Part shown: positions 22,513 to 34,560 of the stretch, one piece after another | How the letters are laid out: the number at the start of each line of letters is the position of its first letter | Numbering within the stretch: position 1 is the stretch's first letter | Origin: Mercenaria mercenaria | Lineage: Eukaryota; Mollusca; Bivalvia; Venerida; Veneridae | Length of the DNA stretch: 64,000 nt | Direction: 5' to 3' | Assembly (NCBI RefSeq): GCF_021730395.1 | Contig: NW_026463138.1 | Span: 1 to 64,000, forward strand | The notes under the pieces: generated by a model | The model's input: the letters and a program-made list of their open reading frames with translations, nothing else | The model's database searches: none | What the model was told of the DNA's origin: nothing | Position numbers and translations under genes: made by a program

Positions 22513-23925
22513 TGACAGAAGGCATTTGATATATATTTCCAAGTTAAGTGTGTGAGTTTATCCATATAGTTTAGAAGTTGCAGTTTCATGTGTATGTGCA
22601 TGCGAAGTTATTACACATGCATAGCAATAAGCGTCTGCTAACAGTATCCGTTATCTTTCATCAAAATGTTGGTTGTAGGTAAATATACACTTTAAAAACC
22701 TGTGTTCACTTTTAACATGTTAAGGCTCTGTTTTTCGTCTTGTAGGACACTGCTTGAAGTGCAAAAGGAAATTTAACACGTTTGCATACCCGTACGCATG
22801 CCCGGACACGTATACAATCCCTAATAGTGCTTTCATAAAAAAAGTATCTTACCAACACGAACAGTATTTATCTATTTGTTGTATTATTTTCAGATTAAAT
22901 GGATTGTTGTATCAGTTTATGCGAGGATCAATGCTCGGAAATAGCTTAACCACGTGCTACCTACCTGTCGGGTGCCATTTATTGGTGACAATGTTCGTTA
23001 AATATGTGCGGTTTGTAACAAATTTCCCTCCTTTAAGTTTGGTCAATCTTAAAGAAAGTGACATACAATTAGCAGCTTACATGCGCTAGTTGAGTTTTCA
23101 AACAAACAGGCTTAAAACGTATGTTGAAGATAATAAGTTAAGACCGCGGAAATGCAAAAATGGTCTGCTATAAATGATGAAGACTTTGACTATTTCCAAA
23201 AACACACAGAGAAGCAACTTTGAACCTTTACCTGCGGAATATTCCAGTTACGGCTTAGCACCAGTTACATACACAGATATAGTGACAGAGAGTCTTATAT
23301 TTATGTGCAGAAAATGCAGATCTAATCTGTGTGAGGATTAAGAGTCGTCACATTTCATCAAGACCATCAAGACCATACCTGATATGGTTACAATTTACCA
23401 CGTCAGTACTGCAGATGCCGAACAGGATCACGTGTGTTGTAAGCGTTTGTGTGCACGCGATTGCAATTGTTTGGTACCTGGGTTGTGCAACAAAGTTTGT
23501 GACTGGGGGTAACATTTTTATGTTGCCAAAAATGCAGTCAATTTACAATTCACTTATATTCCAACGTATCGGTTACATGCCTTTTTTGGAATAATAATAA
23601 TAAACAACGGAAAAACGTCATGGAACACTATGTTAAATTACAGGAAATCGGATGCAACGTAAAAGCAATAACGTGGCATAAATGACTTTGGTTTGTTAGA
23701 CCAACATCTTGTTTCTGACACTTTTCGCATGTAATGACGAATATTGCATTTTTAGGTGTGCGAGTACAATTAGCATCACAACTCAAATTTATCTTTAGTA
23801 GCATAACTGATAATAAATGAATCTTCAACAATCTTAAAACAATGGAATCATCTACGTCTGGAACATTTAACAAAGTCAAAAGTGATAGTTTATTGTAGTA
23901 TGTTTGCTTAGAGCCTTATTCTGGG
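22511..23925. other. No supported gene
   Basis: Two plus-strand open frames (22754-23089 and 23331-23594) show no domain, no upstream ATG context I trust and no clear splice partners. Confidence 0.35.
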
Positions 23926-23929
23926 TCCC

Positions 23930-24110
23930 GTGGGAATCGAAAAGAAAAACAAGCAAATTCGATGAATTGGTATCCCCCGCCGAAAGGGTTTGTGGTGAGG
24001 AATGGCAAAAAGATATATCAGGCAAAAAGTTAAGGATGTTAATAAGAAGCAAATAATTTCATTATTCAAAATCAATTTAACAGAAAACAAATGTTTAATT
24101 AAAGAGTACA
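23930..24110. repeat. Dispersed repeat
   Basis: Contains TTGGTATCCCCCGCCGAAAG and GTTTGTGGTGAGGAATGGC, a phrase I recall as widely repeated in clam genomes. Boundaries are approximate. Confidence 0.45.
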
Positions 24111-24394
24111 CAATAAATGTATAATACTTTGATCCGGACTAAAGAATTTATTTTGAATGGGATATGCTTACTGTAATAAGCTTAGCTTTTAAAATTAAAT
24201 GCAGTTAATTGAAATGTGAGCTTGAAGTTTAACTGGAATGAAATATTGTCTTTGAGTGGTTTGGCACCAGGTGTTGCTGTTTTACATGTACATTTGAACT
24301 TAAAAGATCAGATGTCCTTAAGAGAACACAGATAAGATATCTTGAACATGGCTGAGGGCAAGGTTTGTGCAGTCACAACTTAACATGTTGAAGC

Positions 24395-25785
24395 TTCGAA
24401 CATTTAAAAAAAAAAAAAAAAGGATGGAAATATATATATCTATATATAGATATATGTATATATTTATTTTTTTAGGGGGTGGGGGTGCAGGGGAACGGGG
24501 GAGGAAACAAAATTTCACATGCTGATTATAAATATTGATTGAAAGTGGGGGGGGGGGGGCAGAGGATGCATGATCAGTGGTGGGCATGACTGGGTGGAGA
24601 AGTGAGATGGGGGAATAGTACAACTTGGAAGGTTTGAAAAAAATCTAAAATAAATGAAAAAAAAAAAAAAAACAATTTGGGAGTAGGGGGGGGGGGGAGA
24701 GGGGTTGGGAGGGGGAGGGGGTGTGACCAAGGCAAGTGGGTGACCAGGTGTGGGTGCGCAACTTCACATGTTTATAATAAATGTTCACAGAAAAGAATGA
24801 AAGAAATTTAATGAAATTCTGCCAAATGGTAAGTTTGTTATGTACAAATATGTGGATTTTTAGACAATTAAAGGGCAATAACTCTGAAGTTATAAAAAGA
24901 AATCCGTACAAAATTGTCTGTGCACAACCACATTATAGTGCTCTAAATTCTGTTAAAGTTTCATAGTTCTAGGTCAAATATATCAAAAGTTATGATGCAG
25001 AAATTGGCATATCTATAGATCTAAAGTACCCTATATAGTTAAAACTAGAAACTTCTAAGGGCCATAACCCTGGTGTTACTTGGGCAATCTGTCTGAAACT
25101 TGATGGGCCCCATAACCTCATAGTGGTGAACATGTATATGAAGTTTGTTTGAAAAAAATCTAAAATAAGGAATGAATTTTTTTTTTTTTTTTTTTTTTTT
25201 TTTGGGGGGGGGGGGGGGGGTGGGGGGAGGGCAGTCGGGGGATAGGGGGGGGGGGGAGGTGTGTGATCAAGGTAAGGGGGCGACCAGGTGTGGGTACACA
25301 ACTTCACATGTTTACAATAAATGTTCATGGAAAAGAATGAAAGAAATTTAATGAAATTCTACAAAATGGTAAGTTTGTTATGTACAAATATGTGGATTTT
25401 TATACAATTAAAGGGCAATAACTCTTAATTTACAAATAAATCCAAATAAAATTGTGTGTACACAACCACATTATGGTGATCTAAATTCTGTTTAAGTTTC
25501 ATAGTTCTAGGTCAAATATATCAAAAGTTATGATGCAGAAATTGCCATATTTATAGTACCCTATATAGTTAACACTAGAAACTTCTAAGGGCCATAACTC
25601 TGGTGTTACTTGGGCAATCTGACTGAAACTTGACGGGCCGCAAGAACTCATTGTGGTGAACATGTATATGAAGTTTTAAGTAAATATTCCCAACCATTTC
25701 CTAGATATGGCTCCGGACGGACGGACGGACGGACGGACAACGCCAAAACTATATCCCTCCGACTTTCGTCGGTCGATAATAATGG
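24395..25785. repeat. Tandem repeat of a ~530-bp dispersed unit with poly-T/poly-G tracts
   Basis: The segments around 24735-25160 and 25260-25690 are direct copies (shared CTTCACATGTTTA.AATAAA, AGGGCAATAACTCT, TAAGGGCCATAAC and GAACATGTATATGAAG). A partial third unit lies to the left (24400-24660). Unit junctions hold homopolymers: 27 T followed by 17 G at 25177-25220, and other G runs near 24550, 24690 and 25245. The array ends in five GGAC repeats (about 25715-25738) and a CCTCCGACTTTCGTCGG palindrome. Small frames through the G tracts (proline-rich) are artefacts. Confidence 0.85.
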
Positions 25786-27379
25786 CGACATATAATCAAA
25801 CCTAGTTTGGTGTTATTCTGCTTGGCTGCATTCTTTGCTTCCAAGGAATCTTTTTACAGAATTTATTTTATGTCTGGAACAAGTAGTTGTTTGTATTTAG
25901 GAATATAAATGTGATTGCAGCACACATTAGGAAAAAACCGCCCATCTCCTATACAGCAATTTTAGCGAACGTGTCTAAGTTAGAAATCCTACAGTAAAGT
26001 CAAAGATATATTTTATTCAACGATGTTTCAGGTATTATATGATTAAAGTATGAATTGCGAAAACTAACTGGAATATCTAAAGTAAGAATAAGTTTATATT
26101 GTATCGTTATTGTTGAGTTATCGAAAAATTAAAGAGTCTGTATACCTGAAGCTACTAAATAAAATTAATAAAAAATATCCTGCTTCGAGAAAAGGATAAA
26201 AAAAAAAGTTAATAAAATTACATTTTTATCTATTCGGTAAATAACTAAATATGAAATTAAGTTTGTATTGAAATGATCGAAAAGAAATTCAACTGATTCA
26301 GAAAGCAGCCTTTCCTTACATCACATAATTTCAAAGGACAACACAAATCCTTTGTTTTACAAAAGAACGTATGAATTATATTTAATTATCTATATGTCTC
26401 AAACAACACAACACACACCACATTGCAATGAATATGCCAGAAGTTGTGTGAAACATTTTGAAAGACCTTTATCAGGCAAAAAAAACTATTTTCAATGCTT
26501 GCAGGTAACTGCATTTGCTTATTAATAAAATGTTTCTTTGAGATACACAATAAAAAAAATTACTTACAGTTTGCTTAAAAATCTTTAAAATGACAATGAT
26601 TATCGGTATTTATATTAACACCTTTTTGATACTTTAAAACTTTCTTTTACATGTAAATATATAAAGTTTACATTTACCAACAGTATGAAGATAACGGTAA
26701 GCCTTATAATATAGGGTTAAACAATACACACACACACATTTATTGAATCGAACGAGCCAGAAGTTTAAATAGCATATCTGAATAACAAGCATTATGTAAC
26801 AAAAGAATTGGGCGTTTTGTTTTTTGTTTTTTTGGGTTTTTTTATACAAAATTTAAATACTATTATTAGCAATTTTCCTAAATAGCTTAGAAGAGATATA
26901 AATTGGATTGCAGTCTCTTAGAAAAAAGTAACATACATGTATTAAATAAAGATTTTAAATAAATTTCATGACCAAATTGCTAATACATGTAGCTTGTTAC
27001 GGTATGCGTACTAGTGCTTTTTTAAATCACGCATAATGATATGTTTATAAAAATAGATTATCTAGATCTTGTCATTTTGTATAGGCTTTATGACATGTTT
27101 TATAATAATAGACTATTAATTTGTGAAAAATTTAAAGTGTAGGGCATACTCTTCAAGCGATAAAATGATTATCTCATAAAAGTTTGCTATTTCAGTACTT
27201 CTATCTGTCATTTAATACTGAAGAATTATTATACCAATTAAATATACCAAACGTCATTTTTTCTATGATCATCCTTTTTAAATGATATTCAAGGTACAAT
27301 ATAAAATTACAGTTTAACAAAAGCAGTTTTATGCAATCGAATGTAACTGTTCTAATAAACAATACTTTAATAAACTTTT
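25786..27379. other. No gene seen
   Basis: A+T-rich, probable intron. A short CA run lies at about 26730. No supported exon. Confidence 0.4.
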
Positions 27380-27565
27380 TCTATATGTCCAATAGCAGCA
27401 CTGGTCATCTGTCTGTACGTCCGGCTTTAGCAATTTATATACCGCTCAGTATATTAAGAACTATTTGACCTAAGATCCCCAAATTTAAAAGGTTCATGTG
27501 TATTACCTAGTGTTATTGAGTGCAGTGGGTCAAAGGTCTAGGTCACGTTTATGTTTGATCAAAAA
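27380..27565. repeat. Dispersed repeat fragment
   Basis: Includes GTCTGTACGTCCGG and GGGTCAAAGGTCTAGGTCAC, phrases I recall from bivalve repeats. Boundaries are approximate. Confidence 0.35.
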
Positions 27566-27721
27566 ACGTTTCATCTAAATATCTTAAGAATGACTAGACC
27601 TATGCACAAGCTTTATTATCGAGGGAAACCCATGAGTCATTTCGGGTATTATTTGGGAAATAACCGGAACATGAGTGGGCACACAGAACCTCCGAAAACC
27701 AAAAGGCCAATAAAAGCATAC

Positions 27722-27817
27722 CTCCTTCGTTGATTTTATGTCTGGGTTTTCACGTATTTCGATCTTTTTTCTTGGCAAGTCTTGCTTCTCCGGACTTGTT
27801 TCTTGGTCTTCTCTTTT
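27722..27817 (-). CDS. Candidate charged exon of the modular gene
   Basis: The minus-strand acceptor AAATTTCTGCAG is followed by 32 open codons starting KREDQETSPEKQDLPRKK and ending IKSTKE, then the donor GTATGC. The exon is 96 bp, phase 0-0. It is highly charged with no hydrophobic core, in keeping with a disordered segment. It shares strand, phase and composition with the exons at 21183 and 12604, which is why I place it in the same gene. No family is recognised. Confidence 0.55.
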
Positions 27818-28226
27818 CTGCAGAAATTTAGATACCATTCAACATACATACATAGAAACTGAAAGAATAAATTATTAATATACTGCTATTCATATATGAA
27901 TCAACCTGAATAAATACGTTAGTATATAAAATAATATGAAATAAGGCAGTGCCTCAATCGGGAATCGTTACAGTTTATTAGCTTGCCCAGAAATATGCTT
28001 TTGTATAAATTTAAAGGTAGATTTTAGAATAAAAAAAAAACAACACTGCTCATATTTGTACTGATGTGCAAGACTTTGCAGTTTGGACAAGTTTTGTGGA
28101 CGCTTATTACCCCCAAGGAAAAAGCGTATTATTCCAGAAAATCCGAAGTCAGACGCTTTGTGCACGTGCCGGAAGACCACATTTTTTAATTCGATAGTAT
28201 CTCATTCGGGATATATCGCATGTTAC
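27818..28226. other. No gene seen
   Basis: No supported feature. Confidence 0.4.
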
Positions 28227-28284
28227 CGTAGAGGGATCGATCCCGATTTTCGTCGCTTCGCGACGAATATTGATAGGATCGATT
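28227..28284. repeat. Hairpin, GATCGATCC arms and CTTCG loop
   Basis: GATCGATCCCGATTTTCGTCG pairs imperfectly with the following CGACGAATATTGATAGGATC, around CTTCG. This is likely the core of a small palindromic repeat. Confidence 0.65.
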
Positions 28285-28590
28285 CCCTATCAAAATGCAA
28301 TATAATCCAATCAATTTGCTGCAAGATGTTGTAACGAAATAGGTTTGTAAATCGCCAGTATGTCGGCATCTGATATATTGATTAAAAGAAAGTTCCAATG
28401 TCATCGAGCAGTTTATGCAAACCTCCAGTTGCCAAACATCATGGTTCGAATCTTTAGCACAACTATCTTAGGTTCTTAATCGTCCTTTATACTTTTTAAT
28501 TGCTCAAGTTACTATATAAAGTAACCAATGTGACTGAATTAAAACGTACTTGATTAGCATGAGGTCGATTATTACAGATAATATGGCCTG

Positions 28591-29008
28591 GGGCCGTATT
28601 CATAAAGCATCTTAAGTATAAGTTTTGACTTAAGTTTAAGATTTTACTTAAGTTTGTGGTGATTTCAACTTAAGATTAAGTAAAAAATTAAGTTCTAGTC
28701 ATAAAACAGCTAAAACTTAAGATACGTAAGAAATGACTTAAGTCAGAAAATAAAATAGCGTGGTGAGTACGATTAAAGTGTTATTTTCAGATAAAAGCAC
28801 TTTAAACATAATTGTGCATGTTGTATCTGTCTGAAATTAATGTTGTTTTTTTAATATTTTCGTCCACAATAAAAAACAAGAATTACTTATTAAGTTGTTT
28901 TATGAATAACAAATATACTTAAGTAAATTAAATTTCTAACCTAAGTAATACTTGAGTAAATAATCAATTTCTTATACTTATACTTAAGATGCTTTATGAA
29001 TACGGCCC
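28591..29008. mobile_element. MITE with perfect 32-bp TIRs
   Basis: 28591-28622 (GGGCCGTATTCATAAAGCAT...) is the exact reverse complement of 28977-29008. The 418-bp body is rich in CTTAAGT words and has no coding frame. Perfect TIRs suggest recent activity by a transposase in trans. No certain target duplication was found. A related end interrupts exon D at 17311. Confidence 0.9.
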
Positions 29009-30260
29009 TTGGTATTCCAAATATTAGCGCATATCCAGCTATATCTGACATACTTCCCGGTACATAAGAAGTCCCATTTTTAATTTAACAGTGACTTGAA
29101 ACAAGTACAAAATACTGAAACAAATATATACATTGTATTTTTCAGAACAAAACCTAGCAAAACTACCACAATGCCATAAGGATGATTCAATGAAAGTTAT
29201 ATACAGAATGTACATAACATATTGTTTGTAAGATGTTTGTTGGAATACTATACTATCCATTAAAATAGTAACATACATATTCACAAGAATATTGACATTA
29301 CTGGTAATGTATTGTAGCGTCTGATGCGACCTATCCTAGCTGCACTGTTGCGCATATGCATCTCAGCATCTTAGGTTACCCTATTCGAAATATTCCTTAC
29401 ATAGATTTTTTATTTTTCCTTCACAGAGTCTCACCTCTATCGATACAGTTTGTCATGCTTTGATGTCAGCAGAATGCTTCTGTTTCATATGCATTAACGT
29501 TCAAGATACTGTGATATCATTTGAATTCGTTAGCATAAAATTTCAAGCATATGGCAAAATAGGCAGTTTCGCACGGACTTAAATTTGAAATAAACAAAGG
29601 TAAAACATACATATATTTCGGACAGGAAATCAATTCGGATACTATTAATGTACTTAGGGGATAAATGATAGCACAGTTTTAAATTCGCGCATCATTTCTA
29701 GCGCGAAATACGCAAAAACTTGACTTATGCATCCCATAGATGAGATAAGTGAACATTTTGTCAGTACCGCTTCCTGTGACGCACTAAATTGCAATTGCAT
29801 ATGCTTTGTATAACATACCAGCAATATATTTTGTTAGATAATGAGAAATAAGGCATGACGACATACATACATATGTTCTGTTCTTGACTATGAAATTGTG
29901 CTTATTGAGGTGTCACAGTGTTTGTTGTATAATACGTCAAAGCTGCAGACAGAAACCAGAGGTAGACAAATAAGTGGTCGGTGCCAGTATTAACTTTCAT
30001 TGTAGCCAACTCAGTTGAGTGATGACTGCTGTCCTTCTTGAAATTTGTTTAAATCTACATGCCGCTATAAACTCTCACAACCTACCCTCGCTATATTATT
30101 ACAATTCTTGAGCAAGAACAAACGTGTGCTAAACAAGACAAATCATAATTGATAACAAAGAGGTAATTCATAGATTTTTTTTTTTTAAATTTCAAGTAAA
30201 ACTATATTTTTTTCTTTGCAAGAAACAAAGTAAATTTTATGAAATATCTTAAAATGTTAC
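29009..30260. other. No gene seen
   Basis: Probable intron. No supported feature. Confidence 0.4.
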
Positions 30261-30296
30261 CTCAAACACTTCGCAAAGAGACTTGACTTTTGGCAT
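30261..30296 (-). CDS. Candidate 36-bp micro-exon
   Basis: The minus-strand acceptor CATTATTTCTTACAG precedes 12 codons, MPKVKSLCEVFE, followed by the donor GTAACA. Phase 0-0, and the same length as the candidate at 8178. It begins with ATG, so it could carry the start codon after a noncoding exon, or simply be internal. It is the rightmost exon I can assign to this strand. Confidence 0.4.
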
Positions 30297-33200
30297 CTGT
30301 AAGAAATAATGACGACTTTGAAAACTGCATGTTAAATTTATACTCTTTCGCCATCACTTTTGTAACACAGAAGTACACAGTCGCAGATATTCTGATATAT
30401 GGGGATAGTTCCTGATGTTCGAACCATACGTTTATAAACTGAAATATCCTCATGTTCAAATGTGTTTCTCTCTTGTAACTGAAAGATGATTTTTTTTAAT
30501 TATTTTATCGTATAACCATGAGTTATACTGAAACAATTTTTTATTTCCAAAAATAACTTGCGTCCATTTATGGTATTGGAGGATGTTCTGGAAACCAGAA
30601 AAGCACACACGTGCATGTGACACTCCTTCGGGCTAACTCGAGGCAGCAAAATATTAGATGCAAACAATCCTTAAAAATGTTTTCTTGCAGATTATCTGGT
30701 TGCCATCAGATTAAGAAGGAACCACTTTTCTTTAAAACGTGCTCAAGAAGTTGATGTTTAAGCTACAAATAGATAAACTGAAGATGTATTTAGTGATCAT
30801 CTCAACGTTTGTAAAACCTGAAGAATTGTTACTTATTTTGACAGTGATATCAATGTTTTCTAATGCAGATTATTACATTTTGTTATTTTTTACATAGAAG
30901 GGAAGAATAAGCCTAGTATTTATTTTTCGTGTTTTATTCTGAGTAGCTGTATTTACATGGTGTACCGACCTATATTTTAGAGCAATTCGAACATAAATTC
31001 AAGAATATCCATTAGCTTCTCTACCAAAGAAATAAAAACAAATATCTTAATTTCCAAGTTTTAAGTAATTTGTCGTCGCAGCGAAGTCGAAAGTAATTTT
31101 TTAAAAAAAATCAAATTAATTCTCAGAGCTGCTTTATTTATAATGTCTACATCTTTTTTATGGAGGGTTAACTTCACAATTACAACGTTACTGAACGTTT
31201 GTCAGCCAGCCTATTTTTCCCAGTGGAAAAATGACCAAATTAAAGCTACAGACATAAAAACTAAAAATATGATACACATTCGACTCAGATATCAACAGAT
31301 GATCAAAAATGGGTTTAAAAATCACCTATTTGCAGCGTTGAAATAATTTTGAACTCAGATGAAGTGTACATGTACAGAATGTACGAGAGTGATCGATTTC
31401 ATTTTCTTACTGATAAGAATATTAGGTAAAGTCAGTGTGATTCCCAGCTGATAGATTTAATAAGAATTTATACAAGTACTCTTTCAATCACAAGGGGGAA
31501 GTTAAAACAACGAGTATTCGGTTTATATTAAAAATAATGTAAATGAAACAGAGGATATTTTGATACCGTTTTACACACACCATAGCCTGTGTCTATGCAC
31601 TTTTTCTTTTTTATGCGCAATTGTAATTACAAAATAATATTGATAATTAATATAATTGTATACCTTTAAGTTGCCTTCTTCGACGATATAACAGTCCACA
31701 AGTTACACAAACGGGACGTTAAAATGCAATACGGTATTCATAAATATATATCTAATTATCCAGATAGTAAGTTATACAATCAATTACTTTGAATTTACAA
31801 AGTGCCACTGGTATGTGCTTTATGAAAAGTGTGCTACAACAAAAATATTTGAGAATGTTATTTAAAGATTTGATGACATAATTCCCAATCATTATCGACA
31901 CGGTTAAGCGCGCTATACAATTGAATAGGTATATTGTGTCAAGTTACAACGCAAACAAACGTGAAGTATGGTGGAAGGTTTAAGATATGAAACTATCTTT
32001 TTAGATTAAAATACCTCGAGAGGTCGGTGTAATAGGCCTTGCAAATGAAGTATAAGGTCGTAAGGGTCTAGAAAGGATGTCAAACACTAAAAATAACATG
32101 ATGTTACTAAATAAATAAGGCAATATTTTTTCTTGTGTTTATTCGGGATTGAATGTGGGTTATTATTACGCTGAGGTATACCTTCAAGGTCAACATAAAC
32201 TAACCAAAAGTAGCAAAATGTATATTTTAATAAAATTTCTAATTCATCAGTTTTCAAATAAAATATCTATTTTAGGGTATATATTGTTCTATTAATTTAT
32301 TCAATTAGTGATTGTAGATTTTGATTTAAGATTTGATTATAAAAAGTCCAACAAACATTGTCACAGGCGTGTCGCCAGATTGGTATGAAAATTTTAAACA
32401 AAAGCTGAATTCCGATTGTAAATTTTGTCCATATAGTATTAGAATACTTAATTTATGATGGTGATAGAAATATCCCTGTAACTGGATCATTTTGTTGATA
32501 TCTTGATAACGTAAAGGTGGTAATTTACGATGCTAAACATAAGCGGGCATATCTCTTACATTTATCACAATGTTGGGTATGTATGATATTATCAGAGATA
32601 GAGAACTGTACATTCGTTCATAAAAAGAAGCGATACTATATGAATAGTTAGTTTTTTATAACTTGATTTTCCCGGAAATAAATCATATCAGAATGGTATA
32701 TGGCATTTCAGATTGGTAGATGCAGTTTTAAATAAAATAACCCCAAAATACATCGTTCTACTGATTATGTTCAACACTATATACATATATAGGTGACTTA
32801 AGAAGAACTGAAATCAAATTTGACCATATCTCTCTTAGACATTGTGATAGATGTATTCCGTCTGCATTTTTATTAATTCACTTTATTCTAGTACCTCGGA
32901 GTGTATATTTGGATATAACTGGTCAACAGGTATTGAAGCCGCTACACAAAGCAGCTTGCCAGCTATCTAAGCTTAAGTGATTAAGGTTTAGATTATATAG
33001 TTTCAAAGATGTGTCCTATATATATGAAACAAGTTAACACAAGGACAGGCTCAACTTTGATCCTAGGGGCATGATTTGTCCATACTGCATAGCGAAACAC
33101 TATATGAAGCTAGCAAATATGACTGTGCCGAGCGTAAACCATGATTCATTGTAATTATAAATACAAACATAATAGGTGCAACGTATCATGTAAGAAGTTT

Positions 33201-33339
33201 GAGAAACTTTGTAGTGCCTTATTCTGATTATCCGTATACAGGTGACTTGTGTAAATCATGGCTGATTTTATTTTATTCAAAACACTGTATTTAAATACGA
33301 CGTTCAGAGATTATATAAAGCTACACATTTCTTATAAAC
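30297..33339. other. No gene seen
   Basis: A+T-rich with no supported exon, RNA gene or clear mobile element. Any 5' part of the modular gene in this stretch escaped me. Confidence 0.4.
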
Positions 33340-33430
33340 TTCAACAAGTCAAATTAGTGCTTCACCCTTATCAGGACACGACTGATTCTGCATTTGTGAC
33401 CAGTGTAGATCATGATCAGACTGCACGGAT
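33340..33430 (+). repeat. Fragment of a dispersed repeat
   Basis: GACCAGTGTAGATCATGATC followed by AGACTGCACGGATG matches phrases in the repeats at 36235 and 57110. Confidence 0.5.
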
Positions 33431-33539
33431 GTTCATTATAGAAATTTAGCATGGTAAGTGTTAATTTGCCTAAATTTAAATGCATTTCTATTTACAGAGA
33501 AGATGGCAATGAGGTGCTTGTTCATCCACCCCTCGGAGT

Positions 33540-34560
33540 TTAACCTTAAGAGCAGTTGAATGCTATAGACGATAGCAAATATAGGTTGAGCATCGGAGAG
33601 CTGAGACAGAGACCCAAAGTTTGGTAATCTATTGAGATAGGAGAGGTCCAGCTTATAAACGGTTCAGCATTATTGGCGAAGTACAGCCACGGCATCGAGG
33701 ATATACCTATATGGTACTTGAATGCTACATATGATAGCATATAGGCGCTGTGCATTCCAGGAGTCAGGACATTCATATATAGTTGTAACTTCAATTAAGA
33801 GGACAGAGGCCGAGCATCTATGAGATAGGACTCGTATGTTGTTGATTCAAAGACACTGTCTGACGGGAACTTCAACAAAAAGACCAGTCAAGTATAGAAT
33901 CTTCATCCTGTAGGAGTTTGAGCTTATGATTTTCAATTGAAGGTTGCAAGTTTGAAACATTTAGTGATTTGCCTAATCTCTGAAATTATTTAGCTCCTAA
34001 CAGAAATCATTTACAAATGATTGGTACACGAATCGTTTAGGCAAGGTAGCCAGAGGAAAATTCTATATATGAGATATTTGGTCTCACCAGCTATACGTTT
34101 TAAAAAAGGACATTCTATTTCGTTTGTCAGCTAGTCTAGGCCATATTCACCTTAGCGACTAGACCCATTTCATTGTACAAAAAACTAAACGCACTTCACT
34201 GGGTCTTATAACTCGTATCATGACAATTTGCGGGCTTGTCCGGGATCAATATCCAAGGAGGTACAGAGACTAGTAGTTTTAACATTCTTTTGGTGTACCA
34301 GAAGGCGCCGTGTTGTCTGAAGAACATTGAATCTTTTTCCAGACATAGTTCCAGCCTAAAGCTTAAAGATGAACTACGATAAAAGGGTTGAGATGGGCGA
34401 ACGTATGGGTCTGTTAGGGACAGAGCTCCTAGAATTTGTAAATAAGAAAGAGAAGCAATATACGGAATGTGAGGAGCGTATGCAGAGACGAGACGAAGAC
34501 AGGTGTAGGTTTGAGGCTCAAGAAGCCGAGAAATTACGGCATTATGGTGAATATGATTGA
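33540..34560 (+). mobile_element. LTR retroelement fossil (probably Ty3/Gypsy), 5' end only
   Basis: A primer-binding-site-like sequence, GCGGGCTTGTCCGGGAT, lies at about 34230-34246 and resembles the complement of the tRNA-Pro 3' end used by many LTR elements. Upstream sequence is taken as the LTR, with its left edge unresolved. Downstream, an open segment from about 34369 to 34560 reads like the charged, Glu/Arg-rich start of a gag protein. No protease, reverse transcriptase, integrase or second LTR follows. It is a broken, partial copy. Its age cannot be judged without LTR pairs. Confidence 0.5.

Noticed and set aside
22754-23089. 111-codon plus-strand open frame
   Set aside because: No domain, uncertain start and repeat-like content towards the end.
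24318-25328. Several proline- and lysine-rich minus frames
   Set aside because: They are translations of homopolymer G and A/T tracts in the tandem repeat.
26566-26580. 15-bp micro-exon before a GTAAGT on the minus strand
   Set aside because: No polypyrimidine tract and no supporting neighbour.
31675-31710. 36-bp open stretch (12 codons) before a GTATAC donor on the minus strand
   Set aside because: It has no AG acceptor at its start, unlike the two retained micro-exon candidates.
32176-32193. 18-bp micro-exon candidate (FMLTLK) on the minus strand
   Set aside because: Too short, and the surrounding phrase resembles a dispersed repeat.
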